A stretch of DNA of 64,000 bases, from positions 1 through 64,000 of the forward strand of contig NZ_JAVHUW010000048.1 of the NCBI RefSeq assembly GCF_030954495.1, in the 5' to 3' direction. A program made the position numbers and the translations under genes. A model generated the notes under the pieces. It did not search any database and was not told the DNA's origin. It saw only the letters and a list, made by a program, of their open reading frames with translations. Each line of letters opens with the position of its first letter. The stretch's first letter is position 1. Shown one piece after another: positions 17,218 through 25,506 of the stretch. The DNA is from Candidatus Desulfosporosinus nitrosoreducens. GTDB lineage: Bacteria; Bacillota; Desulfitobacteriia; Desulfitobacteriales; Desulfitobacteriaceae.

Positions 17218-17286
17218 GATTGAGGCTTCGTCAATCTGTCGCAACCAAAGTATAAGGCTCCTGTAAAGTTTTGTCTTTGGTGTCAA
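17218..17286 (-). promoter_or_regulatory. Control region of the torD-dms operon with two inverted repeats
   Basis: Between the PucR terminator and torD lie a perfect 6-bp inverted repeat GATTGA-7-TCAATC (17218-17236) and a second one, CCAAAG..CTTTGG (17245-17250 and 17275-17280). The second flanks a TATACT-like -10 (minus strand) that has only a weak -35. The layout suits an activator-dependent promoter. Assigning either repeat to PucR or an FNR-like protein is inference. Confidence 0.35.
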
Positions 17287-17313
17287 CTATGAAAAATAAG
17301 AGGGGTTTTTGTT

Positions 17314-17359
17314 AAATAAAACAACGCCTGCCTGTTAACACTGAGAAAACAGGCAGGCG
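17314..17359 (-). terminator. Terminator of the PucR gene
   Basis: CGCCTGCCTGTT (17325-17336) pairs exactly with 17348-17359, a 12-bp stem; on the minus strand it is followed by TTGTTTTATTT. It lies 25 bases after the PucR stop codon and upstream of the torD promoter. Confidence 0.85.
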
Positions 17360-17383
17360 CAAGGGCAAAGGGAAATTTGCGGA

Positions 17384-18970
17384 TTAGGACCATAAGTTTT
17401 TTAAGCGGCCTATTTGCAGAGCCACAAAGAGATTAAGCTGCTGATTAAGATGCGAGACATCCCGGTCAAGAACCTCGGAGGCTTTTTTAATCCGGTAGCG
17501 CAGGGTGTTGGGGTGAAGGAAAAGCTTCTGGGCAGCCTGGTTGAGGTCGCCGTTACAGAGATAATAAGTCAGAAGAGTTTGCTCCAGTTCGAGGTTGCCG
17601 TCGCGGTCAAAATCTAAGAGGGGTTTTAGTGTTTCCAGGCGAAAATCTTCGAGTTCCTGGTGATCCAGTTTTTGGAGGAGGCGCATAATCCCCAGGTCGT
17701 TGAAGGCTGTCAGACGTTTATCCGGGTATAAAAGGCGGCCTATTTCCAAAGCGGATCTGGCTTCTTGAAAGCTGCGGTGGATTTCCCTGGCAGTTGGGTA
17801 AAGGCTGCCCAAACCGAAAAAGATCTTGCGGTCCGGAAATAGAGTAGCGGCAAGGTTCCAGAAAGGTTGAAGCAGCAGTTCCGCCGTGTTGGCTGTCTGG
17901 GATTGAGCTGTCATTTCCCGCAGCGGAAAGAGAAAAACAATTTGGTCGCTGCGTTCCAGACAAATAGTAGCGGGATCAAGGTTGCGGAGGGTACGTGTTG
18001 CTTTCGTTATCAGATTATCCAGACGCTGTCGTTCGACGGGAAGGGGGGCGAAATCTTGAATTTCTCCCACGGCGACTAAATGGGGCCTGCTAAAATCCCA
18101 GCCCCAGAGTTTGCCGCGTGAACAAATAACCTCAAGGGATTCAAAGTTATTGTAAAGCAAGTCAAAGAGAAAGTCGCGGTGGTGCTGCCGTTCGTTTTCG
18201 CAGATGCTTTGATTTTTTAGCAATTCAAAGGACAAGAGCGCGGAGGCTTTATCAAGGAAATAGTGTTCTATGCTTCCGAAGCACTCCGGCCCAACGCTTA
18301 AACCTAAATATCCCAGAATGCCCTGTTGACTGCTAAGCGGATACCAGGTTAAGGACAGATCGCTGCGGGAATCTTTCCAGAATCCCTTAAACGTCTCCGT
18401 AAACCCGGGAGAAGGAGCCACAGAAGCTTTTGTGGGCATTTTAGGCGGGAAAAAGGGGATTGGATTTTCAGGTAATTGTTTTCCGCCTGACCAGGTCAGA
18501 ACGTCTAATTGGCTGTCGAGGAGAAAGACGTCATACCCCAGAATAGTTTTAAGTTTGTCGACGATGGAGTAGTCATGCTGGTTGGAGAGATTTTGAGTAA
18601 GCCAATGAAAGCATTGATCGCAAGCGGTTAAAACGCGGACTTGTTGCCGTTCAAGCCAGTTTTCTACATTTGCGGAGAACTCTAGCCAAGGCAATGCCGG
18701 TTTCCTGAACTCTAGCCGGACAGGTTGTTCTTGGCAGAACGGATTGTTGTTCAGTGATGTGATTTGGAGCGTTAGATTGTGATCCACGGGGAATATATGG
18801 ACTTCACAACCGGGAAAAGGGAGGATGTACTGCTTGACATCTAAGTGCAGGATATGAATGTCAAGCTCAGAGACTTTTTCCCAGAGAAGATCAAAGTCGG
18901 CAGGAATACTTAAATTAAAAGCTCTGCTCAGCTGTCCCAAGGTAATACCTTGCGGCAAGTCCATAGTCAT
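17384..18970 (-). CDS. PucR/CdaR family transcriptional regulator
   Basis: A 528-residue regulator. The C-terminal helix-turn-helix of the PucR family is clear (LLTYYLCNGDLNQAAQKLFLHPNTLRYRIKKASEVL, residues about 464-499). The preceding region has the GGDEF-like PucR middle domain (FFGLGSLYPTAREIHRSFQEARSALEIGR). The N-terminal 250 residues probably form the sensor, with no transmembrane span. The ATG at 18970 has GAGGTG 6 bases upstream. Family members act on neighbouring operons, so control of the downstream torD-dmsABC genes is a reasonable inference, as is sensing of the substrate. Confidence 0.85.
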   Translation of the reverse strand: MTMDLPQGITLGQLSRAFNLSIPADFDLLWEKVSELDIHILHLDVKQYILPFPGCEVHIFPVDHNLTLQITSLNNNPFCQEQPVRLEFRKPALPWLEFSANVENWLERQQVRVLTACDQCFHWLTQNLSNQHDYSIVDKLKTILGYDVFLLDSQLDVLTWSGGKQLPENPIPFFPPKMPTKASVAPSPGFTETFKGFWKDSRSDLSLTWYPLSSQQGILGYLGLSVGPECFGSIEHYFLDKASALLSFELLKNQSICENERQHHRDFLFDLLYNNFESLEVICSRGKLWGWDFSRPHLVAVGEIQDFAPLPVERQRLDNLITKATRTLRNLDPATICLERSDQIVFLFPLREMTAQSQTANTAELLLQPFWNLAATLFPDRKIFFGLGSLYPTAREIHRSFQEARSALEIGRLLYPDKRLTAFNDLGIMRLLQKLDHQELEDFRLETLKPLLDFDRDGNLELEQTLLTYYLCNGDLNQAAQKLFLHPNTLRYRIKKASEVLDRDVSHLNQQLNLFVALQIGRLKNLWS

Positions 18971-19015
18971 TATGATCACCTCAAATAAGTGCTTTCCGGA
19001 AGAGAGAGGGTTGTT

Positions 19016-19342
19016 TTAATAGTGCTCGCCATTTTCATAGTAACGCGGTTTTTCCAGAATTGTAAACATAATGTCTGCGTTGGGATAGCCGGCTTCTTTG
19101 AGCAATTGATAGATGGCCCGCGCAGCTTGGTCTTGAGTCTCTTGACTACGGTCGAACCAGGCGATTTCCACAAAGGGATATCCTTGGGAGAGTTCTCCAT
19201 CCAGGATGAAGGTAGAGTGAATCACTTCCAGGGTAAAATAGTCTCTTGGGGATTGAGTCAGGGTTTCGAGCTCGTCAATGAGATGCTTGCTCAGCTTGCG
19301 TACAGTGTCTGTTTCGATTCCGCGAATTTTAATTTGGGGCAT
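19016..19342 (-). CDS. DUF1904 family protein
   Basis: A 108-residue protein beginning MPQIKIRGIETDTVRKLSK and containing SPRDYFTLEVIHSTFILDG and YPFVEIAWFDRSQE. These features fit DUF1904, small cytoplasmic proteins of the tautomerase-like fold found in Firmicutes, with no assigned function. It lies 45 bases upstream of the PucR gene on the same strand, so both may be transcribed together. Confidence 0.75.
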   Translation of the reverse strand: MPQIKIRGIETDTVRKLSKHLIDELETLTQSPRDYFTLEVIHSTFILDGELSQGYPFVEIAWFDRSQETQDQAARAIYQLLKEAGYPNADIMFTILEKPRYYENGEHY

Positions 19343-19540
19343 TGCAAATATCCTCCCTCGCTTGGTTTTTGGCCTAGCAAATTTTTAGATCTGAGTCTAT
19401 TATGAGGAACGGGAGTCTGTAAATTCAAGTAGTTTTATGATTAAAGCAGCGAAGTCATTGAACTGCCGGTATTTGAAGGTTAAGATAAAGAGTAGCACTT
19501 AAAAAGGCTGTCCGGGAAACTCATTAGTTTCAGTTTTGAA

Positions 19541-19672
19541 TTTATCCGCTGACTGATCCGCTCTAAGACTCCCGCTTTGGCAAGCGGTGAGTCAAGAGGG
19601 GCTAAGTCCCTGGATAAGTGCGACTAGGATTCAGATGGAGTTAAAACTCCGCCTGAATCAAGTCTTCTTTAT
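19541..19672 (-). repeat. Dispersed 132-bp repeat, copy B (inverted relative to copy A)
   Basis: Its reverse complement matches 138-269 at 123 of 132 positions without gaps. The internal hairpins are better paired than in copy A: GATTCAGATGGAGTT with AACTCCGCCTGAATC is nearly perfect. It ends 33 bases before the threonine aldolase start and so forms part of that gene's leader or promoter region. Confidence 0.8.
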
Positions 19673-19705
19673 ATAATTTAGATATCAAGAGAAAAGGGAG
19701 TATTA

Positions 19706-20734
19706 ATGATGTACAGTTTTAAAAACGACTACAGTGAAGGCGCCCATCCCAGACTTTTGAACGCTTTGCTGGAAACGAACTTTGAACAGGTTGAAGGCTA
19801 TGGCGAGGATTGCTATACGCAAAAAGCCAGCGCAATCTTAAAAGAAAGAATTGGGAGAAACGATATTGATATCCACTTGCTTTCCGGTGGCACGCAAACG
19901 AATCTTACGGCTATTTCAGCTTTTATAAGACCTCATGAAGCCGTAATTGCGGCTAATACAGGGCATATCTTAGTGCATGAAACGGGAGCGATAGAGGCTA
20001 CGGGGCATAAAATCATAGCTGTCGAAGTAGGAGACGGAAAGCTCAATTCTTTGCATATTAAGGCGGCCCTTGACTCTCATACCGACGAGCATATGGTCAA
20101 GCCCAGGTTGGTGTATATTTCTAATCCGACGGAAATTGGTTCTATTTACAATCGGAAAGAACTCGAACAGGTAAGCAGATGCTGCCGTGACAATAATCTC
20201 TTTTTGTTTATGGATGGGGCAAGGCTTGGTTCGGCTTTGTGTTGTGAAGAGAATGACCTGGAGCTTTCCGAGTTGGCGGCATTGGTTGATGCTTTCTACA
20301 TCGGAGGAACTAAAAATGGCGCTCTCCTGGGGGAAGCTCTTGTGATTTGTTGTGATGCGCTTAAACAGGATTTCCGGTTTCATATGAAGCAGAAGGGAGC
20401 TCTCCTGGCGAAAGGAAAACTTCTCGGCGTACAATTTCTTGAACTGTTCCGGGATAATTTGTACTTTGATTTAGCCAAGCATGCGAATGCCATGGCAGGT
20501 TTGCTCAGGGAAGAAATCAGCCAAGCGGGCTTCGGGTTTCTGGTCCACTCCCCCTCAAACCAGATCTTTCCGATCTTGCCTGACCGAATGATTTCTGAGC
20601 TGCAGAAGAACTACTCATTTTATGTCTGGTCAAAGGTCGATATGAATAATTCCGCAGTTCGTCTGGTGACTTCCTGGGCGACGCAAGAAGAAGCCGTATT
20701 GGCCTTTATTAAGGATTTTAAAGCGCTGCTTTAG
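19706..20734 (+). CDS. ltaE: Low-specificity threonine aldolase / beta-eliminating lyase family
   Basis: A PLP enzyme of 342 residues, fold-type I, that would cleave threonine or allo-threonine to glycine and acetaldehyde. Visible features are LLSGGTQTNLTAI (phosphate-binding region), FLFMDGARLGSAL (PLP-binding Asp) and the Schiff-base lysine in YIGGTKNGALLGEALV (near residue 211). The start has AAAAGGGAG upstream; ATG codons at 19706 and 19709 are both possible. Other beta-eliminating activities cannot be excluded. It is a single gene just after repeat copy B. Confidence 0.85.
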   Translation: MMYSFKNDYSEGAHPRLLNALLETNFEQVEGYGEDCYTQKASAILKERIGRNDIDIHLLSGGTQTNLTAISAFIRPHEAVIAANTGHILVHETGAIEATGHKIIAVEVGDGKLNSLHIKAALDSHTDEHMVKPRLVYISNPTEIGSIYNRKELEQVSRCCRDNNLFLFMDGARLGSALCCEENDLELSELAALVDAFYIGGTKNGALLGEALVICCDALKQDFRFHMKQKGALLAKGKLLGVQFLELFRDNLYFDLAKHANAMAGLLREEISQAGFGFLVHSPSNQIFPILPDRMISELQKNYSFYVWSKVDMNNSAVRLVTSWATQEEAVLAFIKDFKALL

Positions 20735-20805
20735 ATAGCTCAAACGGTTGGGATGAAGGCAGAAAAGGATTTGAAAATCGAGAAATTGAAATAAGGATGA
20801 AAATC

Positions 20806-21204
20806 ATGAAGGAAGTAACGGCGGCCATTATTTTAAAGGATAACAAGGTTTTGATCGCGCAAAGGGCACCTGGTGAGAATTTAGCAGGTAAATGGGAATT
20901 CCCGGGGGGCAAAATCGAAGCGGGTGAGACTCCACAGGAGTGCTTAAAGCGTGAGATCCAAGAAGAATTGGAAATCGATATTGAAGTCTTAGATTATTTT
21001 GCTCAGAGTATTTATGATTATAGCAATGGAACTATAAAACTACTGGCGTTTTTTTGCCGCTGGCTGTCCGGCGACGTTACTTTGAAAGTGCATAGCCGGT
21101 TCGCTTGGGTTAGTTGTCCTGAGCTCGAACCTTATGACTTTGCTCCTGCGGACATTTCTCTGGTTCAAAAGCTGAAATCCGAGACGAAGTTATGGCAACT
21201 ATAG
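20806..21204 (+). CDS. mutT: Nudix hydrolase, MutT-like (8-oxo-dGTP diphosphatase)
   Basis: A 132-residue protein beginning MKEVTAAIILKDNKVLIAQRA. The complete Nudix box is GGKIEAGETPQECLKREIQEELEI, with the essential G, E and RExxEE residues. Length and the segment GKWEFPGG are those of MutT, which hydrolyses oxidised dGTP to protect DNA. The ATG at 20806 (ATAAGGA 8 bases before it) is preferred to the ATG at 20797. A strong terminator follows. Confidence 0.85.
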   Translation: MKEVTAAIILKDNKVLIAQRAPGENLAGKWEFPGGKIEAGETPQECLKREIQEELEIDIEVLDYFAQSIYDYSNGTIKLLAFFCRWLSGDVTLKVHSRFAWVSCPELEPYDFAPADISLVQKLKSETKLWQL

Positions 21205-21258
21205 ACTAAATCAGGCTGTTTGGCGTTAAGAACCATAGTATAAAATGCTTATTTAAAA

Positions 21259-21288
21259 CCCTAGGCTGAAAGGTGCCTAGGGCTTTTT
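21259..21288. terminator. Terminator between mutT and the spoVA-type operon
   Basis: CCCTAGGC (21259-21266) pairs with GCCTAGGG (21275-21282), followed by CTTTTT on plus and by TTTTAAAT on minus. It can serve both convergent transcripts. Confidence 0.85.
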
Positions 21289-21325
21289 AGAGAGATTTAC
21301 ATATGAAGCAGCCGGTTCATTGCGC

Positions 21326-21532
21326 TTATTGCTGTTTATACTGAGGTTCCTGTTGCTGAATATATTGCTCTCTGCCTTTTAAAACGGTAAGAGCGGAATC
21401 AAAGGTTTGAGCAAGCTGTTCGAAGGTCTTTTTGGCCTCCTGATCCTGAGTTTCCAGGGCAAAGGTCTTCATGGTTGCCGCGGCACTTTGGACTGTGGCT
21501 ATAGCCTGGGTCATTTGCGTTCCTACGGTCAT
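21326..21532 (-). CDS. DUF1657 protein, distal copy in the spoVA-type operon
   Basis: A 68-residue helical protein (MTVGTQMTQAIATVQSAAATMKTFALETQDQEAKKTFEQLA) ending QQQEPQYKQQ. It fits DUF1657, whose members occur in clostridial and mobile spoVA operons. No function is proven; spore-specific expression is likely from context. It is the last gene of the minus-strand operon. Compare the proximal copy at 24302-24508, which ends EEPQYKGN. Confidence 0.8.
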   Translation of the reverse strand: MTVGTQMTQAIATVQSAAATMKTFALETQDQEAKKTFEQLAQTFDSALTVLKGREQYIQQQEPQYKQQ

Positions 21533-21563
21533 CTTTTTATCACCTCCTTAAAAAGACGTTTCT

Positions 21564-21917
21564 TTATCCTTTAGGCCTGAAAACAAGGGCTCCCAGAAAG
21601 CCAAAAATTATCGCTGCCGATATACCGGCGCTGGTAATTTCAAAAATACCGGTAAGAACTCCGATCGGGCCCGCTTCCTGAAATTCCTTTAAAGCTCCCT
21701 TGACCAGGGAATTGCCAAAGCTGCTGATGGGTATGGAAGCTCCGGCACCGGCAAATTTAATCAGAGGATCATAAAGACCGAATCCCCCCAGAATTGCTCC
21801 TACCACAACTAAAGTGCAGGTAGTATGGGCCGGAGTAAACTTAAGACCGTCCAAGAGGAGTTGCCCTATGACACAAATACCCCCTCCGATCAAAAAAGCC
21901 CAAAGAAATTTTTCCAT
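21564..21917 (-). CDS. spoVAE: Stage V sporulation protein AE (SpoVAEb type)
   Basis: A 117-residue inner-spore-membrane protein with about four hydrophobic spans (MEKFLWAFLIGGGICVIGQLLLD and the rest), typical of SpoVAEb. Members of the SpoVA channel move dipicolinic acid with calcium into the forespore and release it on germination. The conserved segment GLYDPLIKFAGAGASIPISSFGNSLVKGA is shared in pattern with SpoVAC. The ATG at 21917 is used; a GTG at 21923 is possible. It lies 14 bases after spoVAD. Confidence 0.88.
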   Translation of the reverse strand: MEKFLWAFLIGGGICVIGQLLLDGLKFTPAHTTCTLVVVGAILGGFGLYDPLIKFAGAGASIPISSFGNSLVKGALKEFQEAGPIGVLTGIFEITSAGISAAIIFGFLGALVFRPKG

Positions 21918-21931
21918 AATCACCGCGCTCC

Positions 21932-22936
21932 TTATAGTTCAATACTTACTGCGTGAGCAACACAGGGAATACTTTCTTTCTGTTGAAAGGACATAGGGGA
22001 GAGAAGGGCGCCTGTGGCAATCACTAAAAGTTTTTTTAAGTTACCTTGACGCATGCGTTTAAGAAAGTGTCCGAAGGTGGTGGTTGCCGCGCAGGCGCAA
22101 CCGCTTCCTCCCGCCAGAACAACCGGTTGATCTTCCTTATAAATTAAAATCCCGCAATCAGTGAAAATTTCCTCAGGGATCTCTAACCCGTGTTTTTTCA
22201 AGAGGTCACCGGCAATTTTGTGCCCAACTCTGCCCAGATCGCCGGTGGCAATAAGATCATAATAAGATGGTTCCCGGTTCAAATCCCGAAAATGGGCCTC
22301 GATGGTATCTACTGCCGCGGGTGCCATGGCTGCGCCCATATTAAAGGGGTCGGACAGCCCCATGTCGATGACCCTGCCGATTGTCGCCGTGGTTACCTTC
22401 GGACCCTCTCCCTGGTCCGCTACCAGGGCCGCACCGGACCCGGTGACAGTCCATTGGGCTGTAGGCGGCTTTTGAGCCCCATATTCCGTAGGGTACCTGT
22501 ATTGCTTTTCTGATGCGGCATTATGACTTGATGTGCAAACGAGAACGTTCCTGGCGAATTTACTGTCAACAAGCTGTGAAGCCAAAGCTAAGCCTTCCAT
22601 CGACGTAGAGCAGGCTCCGTACAGCCCCAGGAAAGGAACTCCCAGAGTGCGGGCGGCAAAGCTGCTGGGAACTGTCTGGTTGATTAAATCCCCGCTTAAT
22701 AAGAACTGTATATCCTCTTTTTTCAGAGCCGCTTTCTTTATAGCCAACTCAGTGGCTTGTTCCTGTAATTTCCGCTCGGCTTTTTCGAAGCTGTCCTGAC
22801 CCAGCCAGATATCCTCGTGAAGGAGATCGAAATCGTCGGCCAGGGAACCGCGAGCTTCGCGGGGGCCTCCCACTGCCGCTGAAGCAATGATGGTTGGTCT
22901 GGAAGCAAAAACCCATGATTGATGACCTTGCAACAT
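21932..22936 (-). CDS. spoVAD: Stage V sporulation protein AD
   Basis: A 334-residue protein of the thiolase-like fold, the dipicolinate-binding subunit on the inner spore membrane. It has LGLYGACSTSMEGLALASQLV, which includes the thiolase-type Cys position, plus SSHNAASEKQYRYPTEYG and VLAGGSGCACAATTTFGHFLK. Length is normal. It overlaps the operon order spoVAC-spoVAD-spoVAE with a one-base gap to spoVAC, implying translational coupling. Confidence 0.93.
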   Translation of the reverse strand: MLQGHQSWVFASRPTIIASAAVGGPREARGSLADDFDLLHEDIWLGQDSFEKAERKLQEQATELAIKKAALKKEDIQFLLSGDLINQTVPSSFAARTLGVPFLGLYGACSTSMEGLALASQLVDSKFARNVLVCTSSHNAASEKQYRYPTEYGAQKPPTAQWTVTGSGAALVADQGEGPKVTTATIGRVIDMGLSDPFNMGAAMAPAAVDTIEAHFRDLNREPSYYDLIATGDLGRVGHKIAGDLLKKHGLEIPEEIFTDCGILIYKEDQPVVLAGGSGCACAATTTFGHFLKRMRQGNLKKLLVIATGALLSPMSFQQKESIPCVAHAVSIEL

Positions 22937-22937
22937 A

Positions 22938-23417
22938 TTACATCACACCCAATGCTCTTAACGTTATGACGACTAAGGAAACAACAAAGGAGGAGAATAC
23001 TCCATAAACAATGACCGGACCCGCCAGTTTAAACATATTGCCGCCAACTCCCAGAACATAACCTTCAGTACGATGTTCAATAGAAGCTGAAGCAATGGTA
23101 TTCGCGAAACCTGTCACCGGAATGATTGTGCCTGCTCCTGCCCATTGGGCGATATGATCAAAAACACCCAAACCGGTCAGGATGATGGTAACTATGATGA
23201 TAACGGCTCCGGTAGGATTACCGGCAGTCTCTTGTGTGAAATGGAAATATGTAATGAAGAACAGCTGTATACCTTGACTGATAACGCAAATTAGCCCGCC
23301 TGTGAAAAAGGCTTTTAGGCAATTGAGCAGGATGGGCCTCTTAGGTTCCCTGTCTTGGGCAAATTTTTGGTATTCCTGCTGAGTCGGAGAAAGCTTTTTT
23401 TTCTTTTTATCGGACAT
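22938..23417 (-). CDS. spoVAC: Stage V sporulation protein AC
   Basis: A 159-residue membrane protein with a charged N-terminus (MSDKKKKKLSPTQQEYQKFA) and about four spans. It includes GVFDHIAQWAGAGTIIPVTGFANTIASASIEHRTEGY, a conserved SpoVAC segment. SpoVAC is described as a mechanosensitive channel that opens for dipicolinate release. It is followed by spoVAD with a single-base gap. Confidence 0.92.
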   Translation of the reverse strand: MSDKKKKKLSPTQQEYQKFAQDREPKRPILLNCLKAFFTGGLICVISQGIQLFFITYFHFTQETAGNPTGAVIIIVTIILTGLGVFDHIAQWAGAGTIIPVTGFANTIASASIEHRTEGYVLGVGGNMFKLAGPVIVYGVFSSFVVSLVVITLRALGVM

Positions 23418-23428
23418 AGTAACACCTC

Positions 23429-24286
23429 TTAATTTAACAAGTAAGGACGTAATTGATTTAAAAGCTGGTCGAGTTTCTGAGAGTTTCTGAGATACATGCC
23501 CTTAGCATTGTTATTTTCAGTTTGCAGAGAAAAGGCCAAAAGGTCTGCTTGAATTTTTTCCAGATTGGCATACAGTAATTCTTTGACCTTTGGCTGGGGG
23601 ATTTCGACAGCATCGTTAAAGAGGTCGAGAAATAGTTCCCCGGAGGAATCAACTTGACAGAGAAACACGTTTTCAAGGGCAACTCCCATTTTGTCAAGTT
23701 CGGTTTTTAGCCATTCCTGGTTAAGACCTAAGGAAGAAAGTGGTTCGGCGAGAATGTTGCCATCCATGATGACCGTTTGGGGTTCGGCCTGTGGTGCTAC
23801 CTTCTTGCCAAGGTCGTAGGCAGTCACCGGTTTTTTATCAGATTTCAGATAGGCGTTGATATCGCCGTTCGATTCCATGACGGCAAATTCTACTTCAGCA
23901 AGGTTGAATATTCCTTTAGAGCGCAGTTCCGCCAGCAGATCTTCGCCGGTCATTCGAACCTGCAGGAGGTTTTCTTCCATGATTTTGCCATGCTTGATTA
24001 AGACGGTTTCCTTTCCGTTGATCAACTGATGCACGGCTTGACTCTTGATCGCCAGATAATCCAGAGCAATGGGAAGAATCACCCAAATCAGCAAAACAAC
24101 TAAGCCGGAGCTGAAGTTTATAAGTTCCAATGACATCAGCGCAACGACGAAGGCTACTATAATATAGCTCAAAAAATTGAAGGGCTTTACTCTGGTCATG
24201 TTCCGCTTACCGATAAGTCGTATTGACAACCAAGTAATACAAAATAACGCCAATGATTTTATAATGATGTAAACTGTTTCCTGCAT
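23429..24286 (-). CDS. DUF421 (YetF-like) membrane protein with DUF1657-like tail
   Basis: This 285-residue protein has three N-terminal membrane helices (MQETVYIIIKSLALFCITWLSIRLIGKRNM; FLSYIIVAFVVALMSLEL; LVVLLIWVILPIALDYL). The YetF-type extracytoplasmic or cytoplasmic domain follows, with ELRSKGIFNLAEVEFAVMESNGDI. The last 60 residues (LEKIQADLLAFSLQTENNNAKGMYLRNSQ...) align by pattern with the DUF1657 proteins in this operon. YetF proteins are needed for germinant receptor- or spore-membrane-related functions in some bacilli, but the role here is unproven. It lies between the proximal DUF1657 gene and spoVAC. Confidence 0.83.
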   Translation of the reverse strand: MQETVYIIIKSLALFCITWLSIRLIGKRNMTRVKPFNFLSYIIVAFVVALMSLELINFSSGLVVLLIWVILPIALDYLAIKSQAVHQLINGKETVLIKHGKIMEENLLQVRMTGEDLLAELRSKGIFNLAEVEFAVMESNGDINAYLKSDKKPVTAYDLGKKVAPQAEPQTVIMDGNILAEPLSSLGLNQEWLKTELDKMGVALENVFLCQVDSSGELFLDLFNDAVEIPQPKVKELLYANLEKIQADLLAFSLQTENNNAKGMYLRNSQKLDQLLNQLRPYLLN

Positions 24287-24301
24287 ACCTTACCCGCCTT
24301 T

Positions 24302-24508
24302 TTAATTGCCTTTGTATTGTGGTTCTTCAAATTCCAAAACTTTTAAACGATCTTCCAGATCCTTGATAATGGCAGCGGTGACTTCCAGAGAGCTGTTATA
24401 AATAGTTTGAGTTTCTTCGTCCCTTGACTGCGAAGTATAGGTTCTTAATGTGCCTTGGACGCCCTTTAAACTGGCCAGAGTTTGTTTCACTTGTGAAGCG
24501 ACGGTCAT
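24302..24508 (-). CDS. DUF1657 protein, proximal copy in the spoVA-type operon
   Basis: 68 residues starting MTVASQVKQTLASLKGVQGTLRTYTSQSRDEETQTIYNS and ending EEPQYKGN. The ATG at 24508 has CGGAGG 9 bases upstream. It is the first gene of the minus-strand operon, so the promoter should lie just above 24510. I looked for a sigma-G-type promoter there and found no convincing match. Its function is unknown. Confidence 0.8.
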   Translation of the reverse strand: MTVASQVKQTLASLKGVQGTLRTYTSQSRDEETQTIYNSSLEVTAAIIKDLEDRLKVLEFEEPQYKGN

Positions 24509-24741
24509 AATTATCAACCTCCGCACCTTATTATTCCAATTAGAATTCTTTTAATCCCTTGTTCAAATTGGAAAGTGAAGGGAAGTAAGAATATTCAAAG
24601 AAGACTTTGTTGCTACAGGAAAACTCCTAAAAAGCTTTAAAAGAAAAGCAAGAATTGCTTGACAATTATAGTTGCTATATCTACAATTGCTATAACAACT
24701 ATTATTTAAGGAAGAACTGAGAAAGAAAGGAAGTGCCGTCT

Positions 24742-25458
24742 TTGAAAAGTAAGCTTGCTGAAGCCATAAAGCTTAAAACCCAACCGGTGGCCGTATTGCG
24801 TACAGATCTCCAACCTGAGGGTGCTTTGCAATTTAAAGAGGATAAATGGGGCTGTGTGATCTCTATGCTGAATGCCGCCGCCAAAGGACGCACGGCAGTA
24901 TTCGACATAAAGACTACCGGCTGTATGGGGGGACAAGTGGGTTTAGGATTTAAACAATTCCAATTGGGATTTATCGAGCACTTTTTATCAACAGGAGGAG
25001 TTGGCGGCAAGGAAGGAGAATTTTATAAAAAGAATCCGGAATTGGCCGCAGCCTTTGTCTCAGGATTGCCTCATGTTGCCGCTAAGACTTATCTCGTTTT
25101 TAAACCTTTAGCTGCCTTAGCGGAGGACGAAACGCCTGAGGTTATTATTTTTCTGGCGAATGCCGACCAACTTTCAGCCTTAATGTGGTTTGCCAATTAT
25201 GATAAGCCGACTCAGGACAATGTAAAATTAGACTTCGGTTCCGGTTGTCAACAGTCCGTACTTTATGCTCTGCAACAATTGGAGGCGGAAAATCCGAAAT
25301 GTATTGTTGGCTTAACAGATCCTTCGGCCCGGAAGTTTATTGACCAGGATATTCTGTCCTTCAGCATGCCCTATACGCGCTTTTTAGAGTTGGAAGACCA
25401 AGTTGAAGAAAGCTTCCTGACTAAGGAAACATGGCGGCAAATTGCCGCAAGGATTTAA
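24742..25458 (+). CDS. DUF169 family protein
   Basis: A 238-residue cytoplasmic protein (TTG start at 24742 with AAAGGAAG upstream; a GTG at 24733 is also possible). It shows the DUF169 features [11 protein letters not shown] at the N-terminus and a cysteine-containing core ([48 protein letters not shown]). Members are common in strict anaerobes; the conserved cysteines suggest a metal or cofactor site, but no reaction is known. It is upstream of a MarR gene on the same strand (48-base gap). Confidence 0.78.
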   Translation: MKSKLAEAIKLKTQPVAVLRTDLQPEGALQFKEDKWGCVISMLNAAAKGRTAVFDIKTTGCMGGQVGLGFKQFQLGFIEHFLSTGGVGGKEGEFYKKNPELAAAFVSGLPHVAAKTYLVFKPLAALAEDETPEVIIFLANADQLSALMWFANYDKPTQDNVKLDFGSGCQQSVLYALQQLEAENPKCIVGLTDPSARKFIDQDILSFSMPYTRFLELEDQVEESFLTKETWRQIAARI

Positions 25459-25506
25459 TCTCTAAGGATAGCGCCTTTAAGTGTATCTAATTTTAAAGAG
25501 GTAATT

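Noticed and set aside
24509..24600. Sigma-G promoter for the spoVA-type operon
   Set aside because: No pair of elements with acceptable spacing matched the consensus well enough to report.
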